From positions 1 through 64,000 of the forward strand of contig NZ_JOCX01000013.1 in assembly GCF_000717915.1 (NCBI RefSeq): 64,000 nt of DNA. The letters are read 5' to 3'. The position numbers and the translations under genes were made by a program. The notes beneath the pieces are model-generated. The model did no database searches and was not told the origin of the DNA. It saw nothing but the letters and a program-made list of their open reading frames with translations. Shown here piece by piece: positions 27,049-37,069 of the stretch. Within the stretch, counting starts at the first letter, position 1, and each line of letters starts with the position of its first letter. This DNA is from Streptomyces sp. NRRL S-244 (GTDB lineage: Bacteria; Actinomycetota; Actinomycetes; Streptomycetales; Streptomycetaceae).

Positions 27049-28428
27049 ATGGACGATCCGTCGGTGGCACTGCCGGGCGGGACCGATCCCGCCGAGCGCA
27101 CGCGCGTACTGCGCCGGGCTCACACCGCGTTCACGCGGGACGGGCGGGTCGAGGCCCCGGTCCGGGCGGTGATCGCGAATTCCTGGCGGCGGTGCGCCCG
27201 GGCCCGGGTCAGCCCGGAGTGCACGCCCCGGGTGGAGCTGGCGGAAGCGGAACTCCGGTCGTACCGGGCGCAGCACCCCCTGGCCCGGGTGATGCCGGTG
27301 TTCCGGGATCTCGTGGGGGCGTTCGCGGCGCACGGGGCCCACCTGCTGGCGGTGTGCGACGCGCGGGGCAGCCTGCTCTGGGTGGAGGGCGAGTCGGCCA
27401 CGCTGCGGCGGGCGGAGGGGCTCGGCTTCGTGCCGGGCGCCCGCTGGGCGGAGACGGCGATGGGCACCAACGCCCCCGGCACGGCGGTCGCCGTCGGGGA
27501 GCCGGTCCAGGTCTTCGGCGCCGAGCACTTCAGCCGCCGGGTCCACCCCTGGACGTGCGCGGCGGCCCCGGTGCGCGATCCCCGGACCGGCCGGCTGCTG
27601 GGCGCAGTGGACATCACCGGCGGGGACGGCCTGGCCCATCCGCACTCCCTCGCCTTCGTGCAGGCGGTGGCCCGAGCCGCGGAGGCCCAACTGGCGCTTC
27701 TGGACCCTCTCCCGCCGCCGGCCGGGGACACCCTCGGCGCCCTCGGCCGGGACGAGGCGCTGCTGGTCGGCGGGGGTGCCGGGATCCGCCTGGGGAGGCG
27801 GCACAGCGAGATCATGGCGCTCCTCGCGCACCACCCGGCGGGCCTGTCGGGCGAGGAGCTGGCGATCGCCCTGTACGAGGACGAGTCGGTGTCACCGGTG
27901 ACCCTGCGCGCCGAAATGTCACGGCTGCGCGGGCTGCTGGGGGACCGCGCCCCGCTCTCGCGCCCGTACCGTACGGCGGCGCCGCTGGAGGCGGACTTCA
28001 CCGTCGTGACCCGCCACCTGGCGGCCGGCGCCGTTTCCGCGGCCCTCCACCACTACGCGGGCCCGCTGCTCCCCGGCTCGACCGCGCCGGGCATCGTCCG
28101 GCTGCGGCGCCGGATCGAGGACCAGGCGCGGGCCGCGGTGATCGCCCGGGCGGACGCGGGGCTGCTGACCGACTGGGTGTGCACCGCGTGGGGCGCGGAC
28201 GACGCGGCGGTGTGGCGGGCGCTGGCCGCGGCGCTGCCGCCGGAGGACCGCCCGGCCGCGCTGGCCCGCGTACGGGACCTCGACGAGGAACTCGGCGCCG
28301 ATCCCGCCCTCGTACGCCAGGAGCCGACTCCGGCTCCGCCCCCGCGCCCCCGCTCGACCCCGAGCCCGAGCTCGACCCCGAGCCCGGGCCCGCGGCGTGC
28401 AACGTATCCGCAACCTGCCCGCTCCTAG
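27049..28428 (+). CDS. GAF-domain transcriptional regulator of aldehyde dehydrogenase (AcoR/ExaE-like)
   Basis: A 459-residue cytosolic regulator. The N-terminal part (about 20-220) matches the sensor region of AcoR-type activators: NSWRRCARARVSPE, a GAF domain with LLAVCDARGSLLWVEG, GFVPGARWAETAMGTNAPGTAV, and HFSRRVHPWTCAAAPVRDPRTGRLLGAVDITG. The central sigma-54 AAA domain and Fis helix of AcoR are absent. Instead there is a region (about 250-330) with SGEELAIALYED and LRAEMSRLRGLLG that resembles an OmpR/SARP-type winged helix. The C-terminus is Pro/Ser-rich with an 18-bp duplication. It lies 54 bp before the aldehyde dehydrogenase gene on the same strand, the usual arrangement for an aldehyde- or alcohol-responsive activator. 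Confidence 0.83.
   Translation: MDDPSVALPGGTDPAERTRVLRRAHTAFTRDGRVEAPVRAVIANSWRRCARARVSPECTPRVELAEAELRSYRAQHPLARVMPVFRDLVGAFAAHGAHLLAVCDARGSLLWVEGESATLRRAEGLGFVPGARWAETAMGTNAPGTAVAVGEPVQVFGAEHFSRRVHPWTCAAAPVRDPRTGRLLGAVDITGGDGLAHPHSLAFVQAVARAAEAQLALLDPLPPPAGDTLGALGRDEALLVGGGAGIRLGRRHSEIMALLAHHPAGLSGEELAIALYEDESVSPVTLRAEMSRLRGLLGDRAPLSRPYRTAAPLEADFTVVTRHLAAGAVSAALHHYAGPLLPGSTAPGIVRLRRRIEDQARAAVIARADAGLLTDWVCTAWGADDAAVWRALAAALPPEDRPAALARVRDLDEELGADPALVRQEPTPAPPPRPRSTPSPSSTPSPGPRRATYPQPARS
28353..28388. repeat. 18-bp in-frame tandem duplication
   Basis: Units CTCGACCCCGAGCCCGAG (28353-28370) and CTCGACCCCGAGCCCGGG (28371-28388), one mismatch. It encodes the STPSPS-like repeat in the disordered tail of the GAF regulator. 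Confidence 0.88.
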
Positions 28429-28482
28429 CCTCCTCCCGAGCGCTGTCCGACGGCGGCCGGCGCCCGGCAAGGGGAGGACACC

Positions 28483-30006
<1,524 letters not shown>

Positions 30007-30016
30007 GAAGTTGAGC

Positions 30017-30056
30017 ACGGTGCCTGACCTGCATATACGCCACGGTCGGGCACCGT
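30017..30056 (+). terminator. Terminator hairpin after aldehyde dehydrogenase
   Basis: ACGGTGCCTGACC (30017-30029) pairs with GGTCGGGCACCGT (30044-30056), 13 positions with one G-U pair in RNA and a 14-nt loop. It lies 10 bp past the stop and before a convergent gene. Confidence 0.65.
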
Positions 30057-30077
30057 CCCCTGGCCTCGGGGAAGCGA

Positions 30078-31091
30078 TCAAAACCTCTGAAGCGGGTTCG
30101 GCGAGAGCGAGGCTGGTCCGGTCGAGCGGGCGTACTCGGTGGGAGTCTGACCGTAGTGCTTCTTGAAGGCTCGGGTGAAGTGACTGCCGTCCGCGAACTG
30201 CCAGTGTGCGGCGAGTTCCGAAATGCTCAGGCGCCCTGACGGCGCGACAAGGGCGAGCCGGGCCTCATGCAGTCGCCGGTGGCGGATGTAGGTGCTCACC
30301 TGCTCACCCACCGCGGCGAATGCCCGGTGCAGCGTACGGACGGAGACGTTGAGTTCACGCGCGAGCATCGCCGGAGAAAGTTCGGGATCAGCGAGCCGAC
30401 GGTCCGCGAGGTCCTTGGCTGCCTGGGTGAGCGCGGGAGCCAACCGGGGTTCCACGTCGTCGAACCGGCCCTTCACCACCGCCTTGGTCAGCTCGATCAG
30501 GGTACCTTGGGCAGCTGCCACACCGGCCGGGCCGAGGTCGGCCACGGTCATGTGAATCATGTCTGCAAGGGCCGTCAGCAAGCGCATCTCGGCCGAGTCC
30601 GCCGGCCCGGTGATGACCCGGTTCCCGAGCAGAGGTCTGAGCTCGCCGGGGGGCAGGACGAGGAACTTCGCCGTGAGGTGCGCCGTCGTCTCGAAGGCCG
30701 TCAGGCGCCCGAGGTGCCGGACGAGGAACTGCCCGGCAGACACGGTCTGGTCGCCGTAACCGGACGGGCCTCCCAGAGTCCATGCGCCGCTCCGCACGAC
30801 GTACATGGCGACCAGATCCTGATCGCCGCCCGGGACGTCCGCGGTCCGGGTCGCCGACGCGGCGTGGAGATCGGCGATCGCCGCGCCGTGCACCTTGGCA
30901 ACGTTGCCCTTGACCCGGAAGTCACCGATCGTGTCCGGGCTGAAGGCCGGCAGTTGGAAGACATCGTCGCCGACCTGCGTCTGCCACCCGCGCCGGAAAA
31001 CGTCGAGTCCCCGCGGTGCGGAGTCCGGGGCGGTCGAGTCCACTGCGAACGCCCCGCGAGCGCCGTAGACCTCCGCTCCAGTACCGTGCAT
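30078..31091 (-). CDS. AraC-family transcriptional regulator
   Basis: A 337-residue regulator. The N-terminal two thirds is a cupin-like AraC ligand-binding domain (VRSGAWTLGGPSGYGDQTVSAGQFLV near 105-130, and so on). The C-terminal 100 residues hold the two helix-turn-helix units of AraC: LSPAMLARELNVSVRTLHRAFAAVGEQVSTYIRHRRLHEAR, then LSISELAAHWQFADGSHFTRAFKKHYGQTPTEYARS. It is convergent with the aldehyde dehydrogenase. The target is unknown; the upstream neighbours are on the same strand but separated by 208 bp. AGAGG precedes the ATG at 31091. Confidence 0.9.
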   Translation of the reverse strand: MHGTGAEVYGARGAFAVDSTAPDSAPRGLDVFRRGWQTQVGDDVFQLPAFSPDTIGDFRVKGNVAKVHGAAIADLHAASATRTADVPGGDQDLVAMYVVRSGAWTLGGPSGYGDQTVSAGQFLVRHLGRLTAFETTAHLTAKFLVLPPGELRPLLGNRVITGPADSAEMRLLTALADMIHMTVADLGPAGVAAAQGTLIELTKAVVKGRFDDVEPRLAPALTQAAKDLADRRLADPELSPAMLARELNVSVRTLHRAFAAVGEQVSTYIRHRRLHEARLALVAPSGRLSISELAAHWQFADGSHFTRAFKKHYGQTPTEYARSTGPASLSPNPLQRF

Positions 31092-31299
31092 CCCTCTGCG
31101 ATCCTCTCGTCTTCATTGCTTCAACGTCATCCTGTGGTGATCGTGTTCCGCCGGACGCCGCCATGACCCATGTGGACACCGTGCCAATCTTCCTATGGGC
31201 GGCTCGCATTGCAGCGGCCGGGAGGCAGAGCTGACGTGGTCGGTTCGCCCACGGTCCGTGGCCGGCGCGCAGTTCGCCGCGTGGGCCGCGGCTCGACGG

Positions 31300-31896
31300 T
31301 CAGCGGGCGATCGAGATCGCGAAGGGGGTGAATCCGCTGGACCGGATCACGTGGGGCACGAAGAGGATGGCGGCCTCTGTGGCGCGGGCGGTCCGGATCC
31401 CGCCGAGGTCGGTGATCCACTCCTTGTGCCAGCCGAGGTCGGTGAGCAGTTCGCCGACCGTCTGCTTGGCCAGCGGGTCCTCGCCGGAGAGGAACACGGT
31501 CGGCGCCTGGGTGAGCGTGGCCGGTGCGGTCATCACCGGGAAGAGCATGGTGTTGAGGGTTTTCACGACCTGTGTCTCGGGGAGCGCTGCCTGGAGTTGC
31601 TCGGCGAGGCTGGAGCCGGGGTACATGAGGTCGGCGGGCAGTCCGTCGGGTCCGTCGACGGTGGCGTTGGAGACGTCCACGAGGATCTTGCCGTGCAGCT
31701 CTTCGCGCAGGGCGGCGAGGCGTTCCAGGGAGCCGGCGCCCGGGGTGGCGTTGATGACGATCCGGGCCGCCCGGGCGGCGTCGGCGGCGGCCCCCGGCGC
31801 GCGGTCCGCGACGGTCGCCTCGTGCCCTGCCCGGATGAGGGCTGTGGCCAGGCTGCCGCCGACGCGGCCGTTTCCGAGAACTGCGATCGTGGTCAT
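31300..31896 (-). CDS. NADPH-dependent F420 reductase-like / NAD(P)-binding oxidoreductase
   Basis: A 198-residue Rossmann-fold protein. The start MTTIAVLGNGRVGGSLATALIRAGHEA is a clear NADP-binding motif (GNGRVG), followed by ARIVINATPGAG, KILVDVSNATVDGPDG, and VVKTLNTMLFPVMTAP, the pattern of F420H2:NADP oxidoreductase-like proteins. The ATG at 31896 is chosen over the longer upstream frame, which is low-quality sequence; AAGGACC lies 10 nt before it. It follows the inositol-phosphatase-like gene by 43 bp, so the two are probably co-transcribed. The true electron donor/acceptor is uncertain. Confidence 0.83.
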   Translation of the reverse strand: MTTIAVLGNGRVGGSLATALIRAGHEATVADRAPGAAADAARAARIVINATPGAGSLERLAALREELHGKILVDVSNATVDGPDGLPADLMYPGSSLAEQLQAALPETQVVKTLNTMLFPVMTAPATLTQAPTVFLSGEDPLAKQTVGELLTDLGWHKEWITDLGGIRTARATEAAILFVPHVIRSSGFTPFAISIAR

Positions 31897-31939
31897 GATG
31901 TTCTGGTCCTTGCGTGGGTGCGGGTTGTGGTGTGCGGGG

Positions 31940-32758
31940 TCAGCGGGAGAGCGTGGTGACGGCTTCGGCGTGGACGCCGGGCGCGGCGGCCAGGAAGCTC
32001 TCGCTCTGCGGGGTCCAGGGGCGGCCCTCGGCGTCGGAGATCCGTCCGCCGGCCTCGGTGACGAGCAGCGCCCCGGGCAGCAGGTCCGCCCGGGCACCGG
32101 CGAACTGCCAGAAGGCGTCGATCCGGCCGGCGGCCACGTTCGTGAGGTGCAGGGTCGCGGGTACGGCGGTGCGGACGACGAGCGCGTCGAAGAGCATCGC
32201 GGTGATCGAGGAGCCGACGCGCCGTACGACCGTCTCGTCCTCGTCCGGCCGGGCCTGGCTGGTGGCCACGATGCTCAGGGCGAGGTCCGCGGTCGGGGAG
32301 ACGTGCAGCGGCCGGCCGTCGAGGTGGGCGCCCGCGCCGGTGAGGGCGGTGTAGGTCTCGCCGGTCAACGGCAGGTGGACCACACTGAGCACCGGCCGGT
32401 TCTCCCGCACGAGGGTGGCCGTCACCGCCCAGTCCGGCAGGGCGTGCAGGTGGTTGACGTTGCCTTCGGCAGGGTCCACGACCCACCATTCGCCGCTCGG
32501 CAGCGCCCCGCCGTCCAGCTCGTCCTCCACCCAGCCGGCCTCCGGGCGCAGGCTCGTGAGGCGGGGGCGCAGGATGTCCAGGGCCGTGTCGTCGTTGACG
32601 GCGAGCGCACGCATCAGCTCGTCACGGGTCTCGTAGCGGACCACATCGCCGAAACGCTCACGCAGCGCCGCACCGGCGGCGCGCACGGCGGTCGCGGTGC
32701 GGTCGAGCAGGTCGGCGTCGGAGGTGACGACGTCGGTGGCCCGAAGCGTTTCGGACAT
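31940..32758 (-). CDS. Inositol monophosphatase-superfamily protein with altered signature
   Basis: A 272-residue protein of the inositol monophosphatase / Mg-dependent sugar phosphatase fold. A conserved acidic pair is visible (GWVEDEL near residue 75-81) and the third metal aspartate lies in ADLLPGALLVTEAGG near residue 228. The central signature, normally DP(I/L)DGT, is here DPAEGN at residues 95-100, so the second metal aspartate is glutamate and the threonine is asparagine. It may still bind metals with changed specificity, or be catalytically weak. It lies between the GMC gene (107 bp upstream) and the reductase gene on the same strand. Confidence 0.82.
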   Translation of the reverse strand: MSETLRATDVVTSDADLLDRTATAVRAAGAALRERFGDVVRYETRDELMRALAVNDDTALDILRPRLTSLRPEAGWVEDELDGGALPSGEWWVVDPAEGNVNHLHALPDWAVTATLVRENRPVLSVVHLPLTGETYTALTGAGAHLDGRPLHVSPTADLALSIVATSQARPDEDETVVRRVGSSITAMLFDALVVRTAVPATLHLTNVAAGRIDAFWQFAGARADLLPGALLVTEAGGRISDAEGRPWTPQSESFLAAAPGVHAEAVTTLSR

Positions 32759-32865
32759 GGTGGTGCTCCTGTCTGAGGAGGGGTGATGAGGCCGGTCGGG
32801 GCCGCGGTCGACGCACGACGGGGGATGAAGCGCGTTGTGGAAGCGCCGTGGGCGCGGAAGAAGGC

Positions 32866-33969
32866 TCAGTCGAGCAGTTCGGCAGCCCGTTCGGCGATGG
32901 CGTAGACGGTCGCGTTGGTGTTGGCCGAGGGGATGGACGGCATCACCGAGGCGTCGGCGACCCGCAGCCCGGCGATCCCGTGTACGCGAAGGTTGGCGGG
33001 GTCGACGACGGCATCGGCGTCGGTTCCCATGCGACAGGTACCGGTGAAGTGGAAGTAGGGGCCGGAAGCCTTGCGGATGAACTCTTCCACGGATTCGCCG
33101 CTCGTCTCGGAGCCCGGCACCGCCTCCTGCTTGCGCCAGTCGGCGAACGCGTCGGCCTCGCCGATCCGGCGTGCCGTTGCCAGGCCCTTGCGCATGACCG
33201 CCAGGCCACGGTCGTCGCTCAGGTAACCCGGGTCGACGACGGGAGCACTGGCGGGATGGTCGTCCGCCAGGCGCACGGTGCCGGTGCAGCGGCCCGCGGT
33301 GATGCGCAGCCGCTGTACGGTCGCGTCCGTGACGACGTCCAGGTTCGGCCGCTCGAGGAACGGACGGATGTAGGCGTCTGCCGCGCTCTGGCGGGCGCCG
33401 CCGGGCAGATTCACGTCACTCCACCCGAACCCGGTCTCCAGCCCGCCGCCGATGTCATCGGCGCGTGTGAACCCGGCCTGCACCGCGGCGTCGACGCCCG
33501 CCGTGGCCAGGGGATGGGGTTGCGGAACCGGGGCGACCACGACCGGCCCGTCCGTGCCCCGCACGGAGGCATCACGACCGCGAGTGCTCTCGCTGCGGCG
33601 GAAATAGGGCAGCAGATCGCCGAAACCCCAGCCCGGAGCGCCGAGTCCGGGCCATTCGTCGTCAGCGGAACGGTGCCCCCGCAGGTGGTAGAGGCCGTTG
33701 ATGCTCGACGATCCGCCGAGCGCCTTGCCGCGCAGCACGTCAGCGGCCCTGCCTGTACCGGCCTGCACGGTCGAGGCGCCCATCCGGAGGGATGACGGGT
33801 CGAACCCCAGGACCCCCCAAGGAGATGCCATCGCCTCGGTCGTGTCCCGGGCTCCCGCCTCCAGCAACAGCACCCGCACGCCCGGGCGTTCCGAAAGCCG
33901 GGAGGCGATCACGCACCCCGCTGTCCCCGCTCCCACAACGACATGGTCATAAGGACTCTGGCCCATCAT
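32866..33969 (-). CDS. GMC-family FAD oxidoreductase with internal in-frame deletion
   Basis: A 367-residue protein, while GMC oxidoreductases are normally about 500-550. The N-terminal FAD motif VVVGAGTAGCVIASRL, the first GMC signature region (RGKALGGSSSINGLYHLRGH), and the C-terminal HFTGTCRMG...DANLRVHGIAGLRVADASVMPSIPSANTN with the catalytic histidine region are present. Between LRITAGRCTG and TVRLADDHPASAPVVDPGYL, the middle part with the second GMC signature (compare [15 protein letters not shown] in the complete GMC at 57985-59511) is missing, roughly 150 residues. The frame is intact. It may be a decaying gene or a shortened enzyme. Two adjacent ATGs (33969, 33966) begin it. Confidence 0.8.
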   Translation of the reverse strand: MMGQSPYDHVVVGAGTAGCVIASRLSERPGVRVLLLEAGARDTTEAMASPWGVLGFDPSSLRMGASTVQAGTGRAADVLRGKALGGSSSINGLYHLRGHRSADDEWPGLGAPGWGFGDLLPYFRRSESTRGRDASVRGTDGPVVVAPVPQPHPLATAGVDAAVQAGFTRADDIGGGLETGFGWSDVNLPGGARQSAADAYIRPFLERPNLDVVTDATVQRLRITAGRCTGTVRLADDHPASAPVVDPGYLSDDRGLAVMRKGLATARRIGEADAFADWRKQEAVPGSETSGESVEEFIRKASGPYFHFTGTCRMGTDADAVVDPANLRVHGIAGLRVADASVMPSIPSANTNATVYAIAERAAELLD

Positions 33970-34391
33970 GTCTCCGCTTCCCACGGCAGCACTGCTGGTG
34001 CTGCCGGACACCGAGGTGGCCCGGTGGCAAACGATCACCTTGATCCGACGGGCCTGGGCGCGCCCGGTCCGGCCGTTGCCGATCACCCCGTTGGGGATGT
34101 CCAGGCGCGGCGCCGGTGCCGGGTTTCCCTTCTGCCGTCGAATCCTAGGAAAACCGACACGGCGCGTACTTGAACCTCCGCGACGTTCGTTCGGAACCTC
34201 AGCGCCATACGAGTGGCGAGACAGTCGGCGTCACACAGCACTGGGTCAGGACGGTAGGTGGACCCCAAAGGCGTCCACCGGTGACAGATCGGGGAAGCGA
34301 GCCCCGCGCGGTGGCCGCTGCCCGATGCCCTCACCGTCGCGGACCAGCTCCGGACCAGCCCAGACCAAGGGGGCGCACCGAAGTCCGCCCC
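33970..34391. other. 422-bp intergenic region
   Basis: No credible gene: short frames on both strands lack family resemblance and ribosome sites. A short hairpin, GGCAGCAC (33985-33992) with GTGCTGCC (33998-34005), lies in the 5' leader of the GMC gene. The terminator of the next gene is at its right end. The AT-richer part around 34140-34170 may hold the GMC promoter, but no clear -10/-35 pair can be defended. Confidence 0.6.
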
Positions 34392-34392
34392 C
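34369..34392 (-). terminator. Terminator hairpin after the lipo/membrane protein gene
   Basis: GGGGGCG (34369-34375) pairs with CGCCCCC (34386-34392), 10-nt loop. On the minus strand it begins inside the TAG stop of the gene at 34392-35075 and is followed by TTGGT. Confidence 0.6.
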
Positions 34393-35075
34393 TAGTTCCG
34401 CTGTGCGGGGCCGAAGGAGGGGGGTCTCTGGTCGTCCCCGGCAGGGCCGAGGTCGCCGTTCTTCCACTCCGGGTCGTAGGCGCAGGGCATGCTGGCACCG
34501 CCGGTGAAGTACTCCCGGTCCGGGTACCAGGTGAAGGACATCCGCTCGTCGCCGTCGTCCCGCTGGACGAACAACTCCCAGTCCCTGCCCTGCTCGCCCT
34601 CGCCGTAGGACGTGACCTTCCAGCCGTTTTCCTTGAAGAACCGGTGCAGTCGGCGCAGGCCGGGGACCGCCTGGCTCGCCGGCACGTGGTCCAGTGCCCA
34701 GCGGTGGCTCATCGAGTAGGCGCCGTCGACGGTCTTGTCCTCCAGCCCCAGCAGGCCCCCGTCGTAGCAGAAGCCGGAGCCGAACGTGTTCTCCGTGCTG
34801 ACGCCGATGGCCTCTACTCCGGGTTCTATGGTGCGCGTGAACCCCATGACCTCGTAGGCCTTCTGGGAACGCTGGAGGGCGCGGTTCGCCATCTCTTCGG
34901 GTGCGACGCGTGCGAAGTCCGTCGACCCCCATGAGCCCCATGCGAGCGTGACGACCAGAACGAGTACGCCGACGAGCGCCGCGCCGCCGCATCCCAGGGC
35001 GCCGAGGAGGCAAGAGGAGGCCCTGGACCGGCTCGAGTCAGGGGTGGCGGCGCTTGGCACGGTCTCGTCGGGCAT
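34392..35075 (-). CDS. Hypothetical membrane-anchored protein
   Basis: A 227-residue protein that I do not recognise. A hydrophilic start (1-20) is followed by one hydrophobic helix (about 23-47, LLGALGCGGAALVGVLVLVV) and a hydrophilic extracytoplasmic domain with several Trp/Tyr and three cysteines, resembling small secreted or anchored proteins of unknown function in streptomycetes. The cysteine in LGCGG sits inside the helix and does not look like a good lipobox because the preceding part is too long. The stop is followed by a terminator hairpin, so it is probably monocistronic. Confidence 0.75.
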   Translation of the reverse strand: MPDETVPSAATPDSSRSRASSCLLGALGCGGAALVGVLVLVVTLAWGSWGSTDFARVAPEEMANRALQRSQKAYEVMGFTRTIEPGVEAIGVSTENTFGSGFCYDGGLLGLEDKTVDGAYSMSHRWALDHVPASQAVPGLRRLHRFFKENGWKVTSYGEGEQGRDWELFVQRDDGDERMSFTWYPDREYFTGGASMPCAYDPEWKNGDLGPAGDDQRPPSFGPAQRN

Positions 35076-35272
35076 ACGAGGACGCTATGCGAGCGGGATG
35101 CGCGGCGGATGGGTGCGGATACCGGTCTCGGAGTGAGTACGCGTACTCACATGACCTGCTGCCCACCCCACCCCACCCCCAGCCAGGACAGCTGCGCGTC
35201 GAGGCGTACGTCATCGGGCGGCAGTCGAACCGTGCCCCCTCGCCGCGAGCACCGGGCCGGTCATCCAGGGCA

Positions 35273-36787
35273 TCAGGTGGGTGTGTGGGCGGTTTTGTTC
35301 GTCGTGGTGCCGTCTTCGTCCTGGGCCTCCGACGCAGCAGGCTGTTGCGGAGCGGGCGGAGTGCGGATCAGCAATGCGACCAGCACGGCCAGGGCGCCCA
35401 GCACGGCGCCGATGCCGAATCCCCACCGGATGCCCGTGGCGAGGGCGCTGGTGGTGCCGGCACCATCGGCTGCTGCCGTGGCGGCGCGTCCCGACATGAC
35501 GCTGATGACCAAGGCGGTGCCGGCGGCGGCCGCGACCTGTTGGAGCGAGCCCAGGATGGCGGAGCCGTGGGGGTAGAGGTGCGGCGGCAGTACGGACAGG
35601 CCGGAGGTGAAGACGGGGGTGAAGACGAACGCCATGCCCGCGCTCAGGGCCACGTGAAGGGCGAGCACCAGCCACGGCGAGGTCTGTTCGCCCGTGAGGG
35701 CGAACAGCGCGAGGCAAAGCGCTGTGAGCACGGCTCCGGGTACGACCAGGCGTGGTGCGCCGATTCGGTCGTAGAGCTTGCCGACCTGTGGGCCGAGCAG
35801 GCCCATGGTCAGGCCGCCGGGGATCAGGAGCAGCCCGGTCTGCAGTGAGGTCAGGCCACACACTTCCTGCAGATAGATCGGCAGCAGGATGAACGCACCC
35901 ATGAGGGCCATGAAGGAGAGGCACATCAGGCCGAGCGCCACGGAGAAGTGACGAAACGTCAGGGCGCGAAGGTCCAGCAGCGGTGCGGACGAGCGCTGCA
36001 GTGCCAGCTGTCGCCATACGAACAGGCCCACCAGCACGGCGCCGACCAGGGTCGTGGCCTCCGGAGGCACGGGGGCCTGGGCCGCGTTCCCGGCACCGAG
36101 CCCGCTCAGTCCGTAGACCAGGGCGCCGAAGCCCGCTGCCGCCAGGGGGACGGACAACCAGTCGATCGGGCCGGCCTGCGGCTCGCCGATGTTGACCAGT
36201 TCGCGCAGGCCGAATACGGCCATGGCTCCGGCGATGGGAAGCACGGCCAAGAACAGCAGGCGCCACGGCCCCAGCTGCAACAGCACGCCGGAGACGGCGG
36301 GGCCGAGGGCGGGTGCGACGGAGATGACGAGGGTGATGTTGCCCATGACACGGCCACGGTCGTGCGGGGGCACGAGGGTCATCAGCGTCGTCATGAGCAG
36401 CGGCACCATGACGGCGGTGCCGCTGGCCTGGATGACACGGGCGGCCAGCAGTACGGGGAAGGAGGGCGCGGCCGCGGCCAGAGCCGTGCCGGCGAGGAAC
36501 AGTGCCATGGCGAGGCCGAAGGCGGTCCGAGTCGTCACGCGCTGGAGGAACCACCCCGTCACCGGGATGACGACGGCCATGGTGAGCATGAAGGCCGTGG
36601 ACAGCCACCCTGCGGCTGCCGCGGTGACCTCGAAATCGCGCATGAGCCGTGGGATCGCGTTGACCATGATCGTCTCGTTGAGGAGGACGACGAACGTGGA
36701 CAGCACGAGAATCCGCAGCACGGCGGTGACGCGGGCGGGCGAGAGGCTGGGCGTTGCGAGTGGTGCGGGCATGGTGCCTTCCGTCAT
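35273..36787 (-). CDS. MFS drug-efflux transporter, DHA2 (EmrB/QacA) family
   Basis: A 504-residue proton-coupled exporter with about 14 membrane helices. DHA2 marks are visible: LNETIMVNAIPRLMRDF in the first helix, GWLSTAFMLTMAVVIPVTGWF, a motif A-like loop, and motif C-like ISVAPALGPAVSGVLL near residue 150. The soluble C-terminal tail is Ala/Gln/Thr-rich. The start at 36787 has GGAGGACACTCAC immediately upstream, whereas the frame extends 31 codons further without support. Substrates cannot be predicted. The next gene on this strand is a GlxA-type regulator 282 bp upstream, which may or may not control it. Confidence 0.9.
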   Translation of the reverse strand: MTEGTMPAPLATPSLSPARVTAVLRILVLSTFVVLLNETIMVNAIPRLMRDFEVTAAAAGWLSTAFMLTMAVVIPVTGWFLQRVTTRTAFGLAMALFLAGTALAAAAPSFPVLLAARVIQASGTAVMVPLLMTTLMTLVPPHDRGRVMGNITLVISVAPALGPAVSGVLLQLGPWRLLFLAVLPIAGAMAVFGLRELVNIGEPQAGPIDWLSVPLAAAGFGALVYGLSGLGAGNAAQAPVPPEATTLVGAVLVGLFVWRQLALQRSSAPLLDLRALTFRHFSVALGLMCLSFMALMGAFILLPIYLQEVCGLTSLQTGLLLIPGGLTMGLLGPQVGKLYDRIGAPRLVVPGAVLTALCLALFALTGEQTSPWLVLALHVALSAGMAFVFTPVFTSGLSVLPPHLYPHGSAILGSLQQVAAAAGTALVISVMSGRAATAAADGAGTTSALATGIRWGFGIGAVLGALAVLVALLIRTPPAPQQPAASEAQDEDGTTTNKTAHTPT

Positions 36788-37069
36788 GTGAGTGTCCTCC
36801 GCACGTGGGCGGGTCACACTGGCAGACCGCGGCGCCGGGAAGAACTCATCGGTGTTCCCCGATCCTGTCGGTGCAGCCACCCAAGCTCAAACCATTTTGC
36901 CGACCCGGAACGGCCAGGACATGGCTTCTGGACCAGGCCGGCGCCGAGCTCGAGGACGACTGACAGCAAGCGCACCCTTCCTTCCGGGCGCCTGGACCGG
37001 GGTCTTCCGCCGCACTGCCGCCCGGCACGCGGCGCCCTGTACGCGTCGACGCCTCCCCCACGAGCCGAC

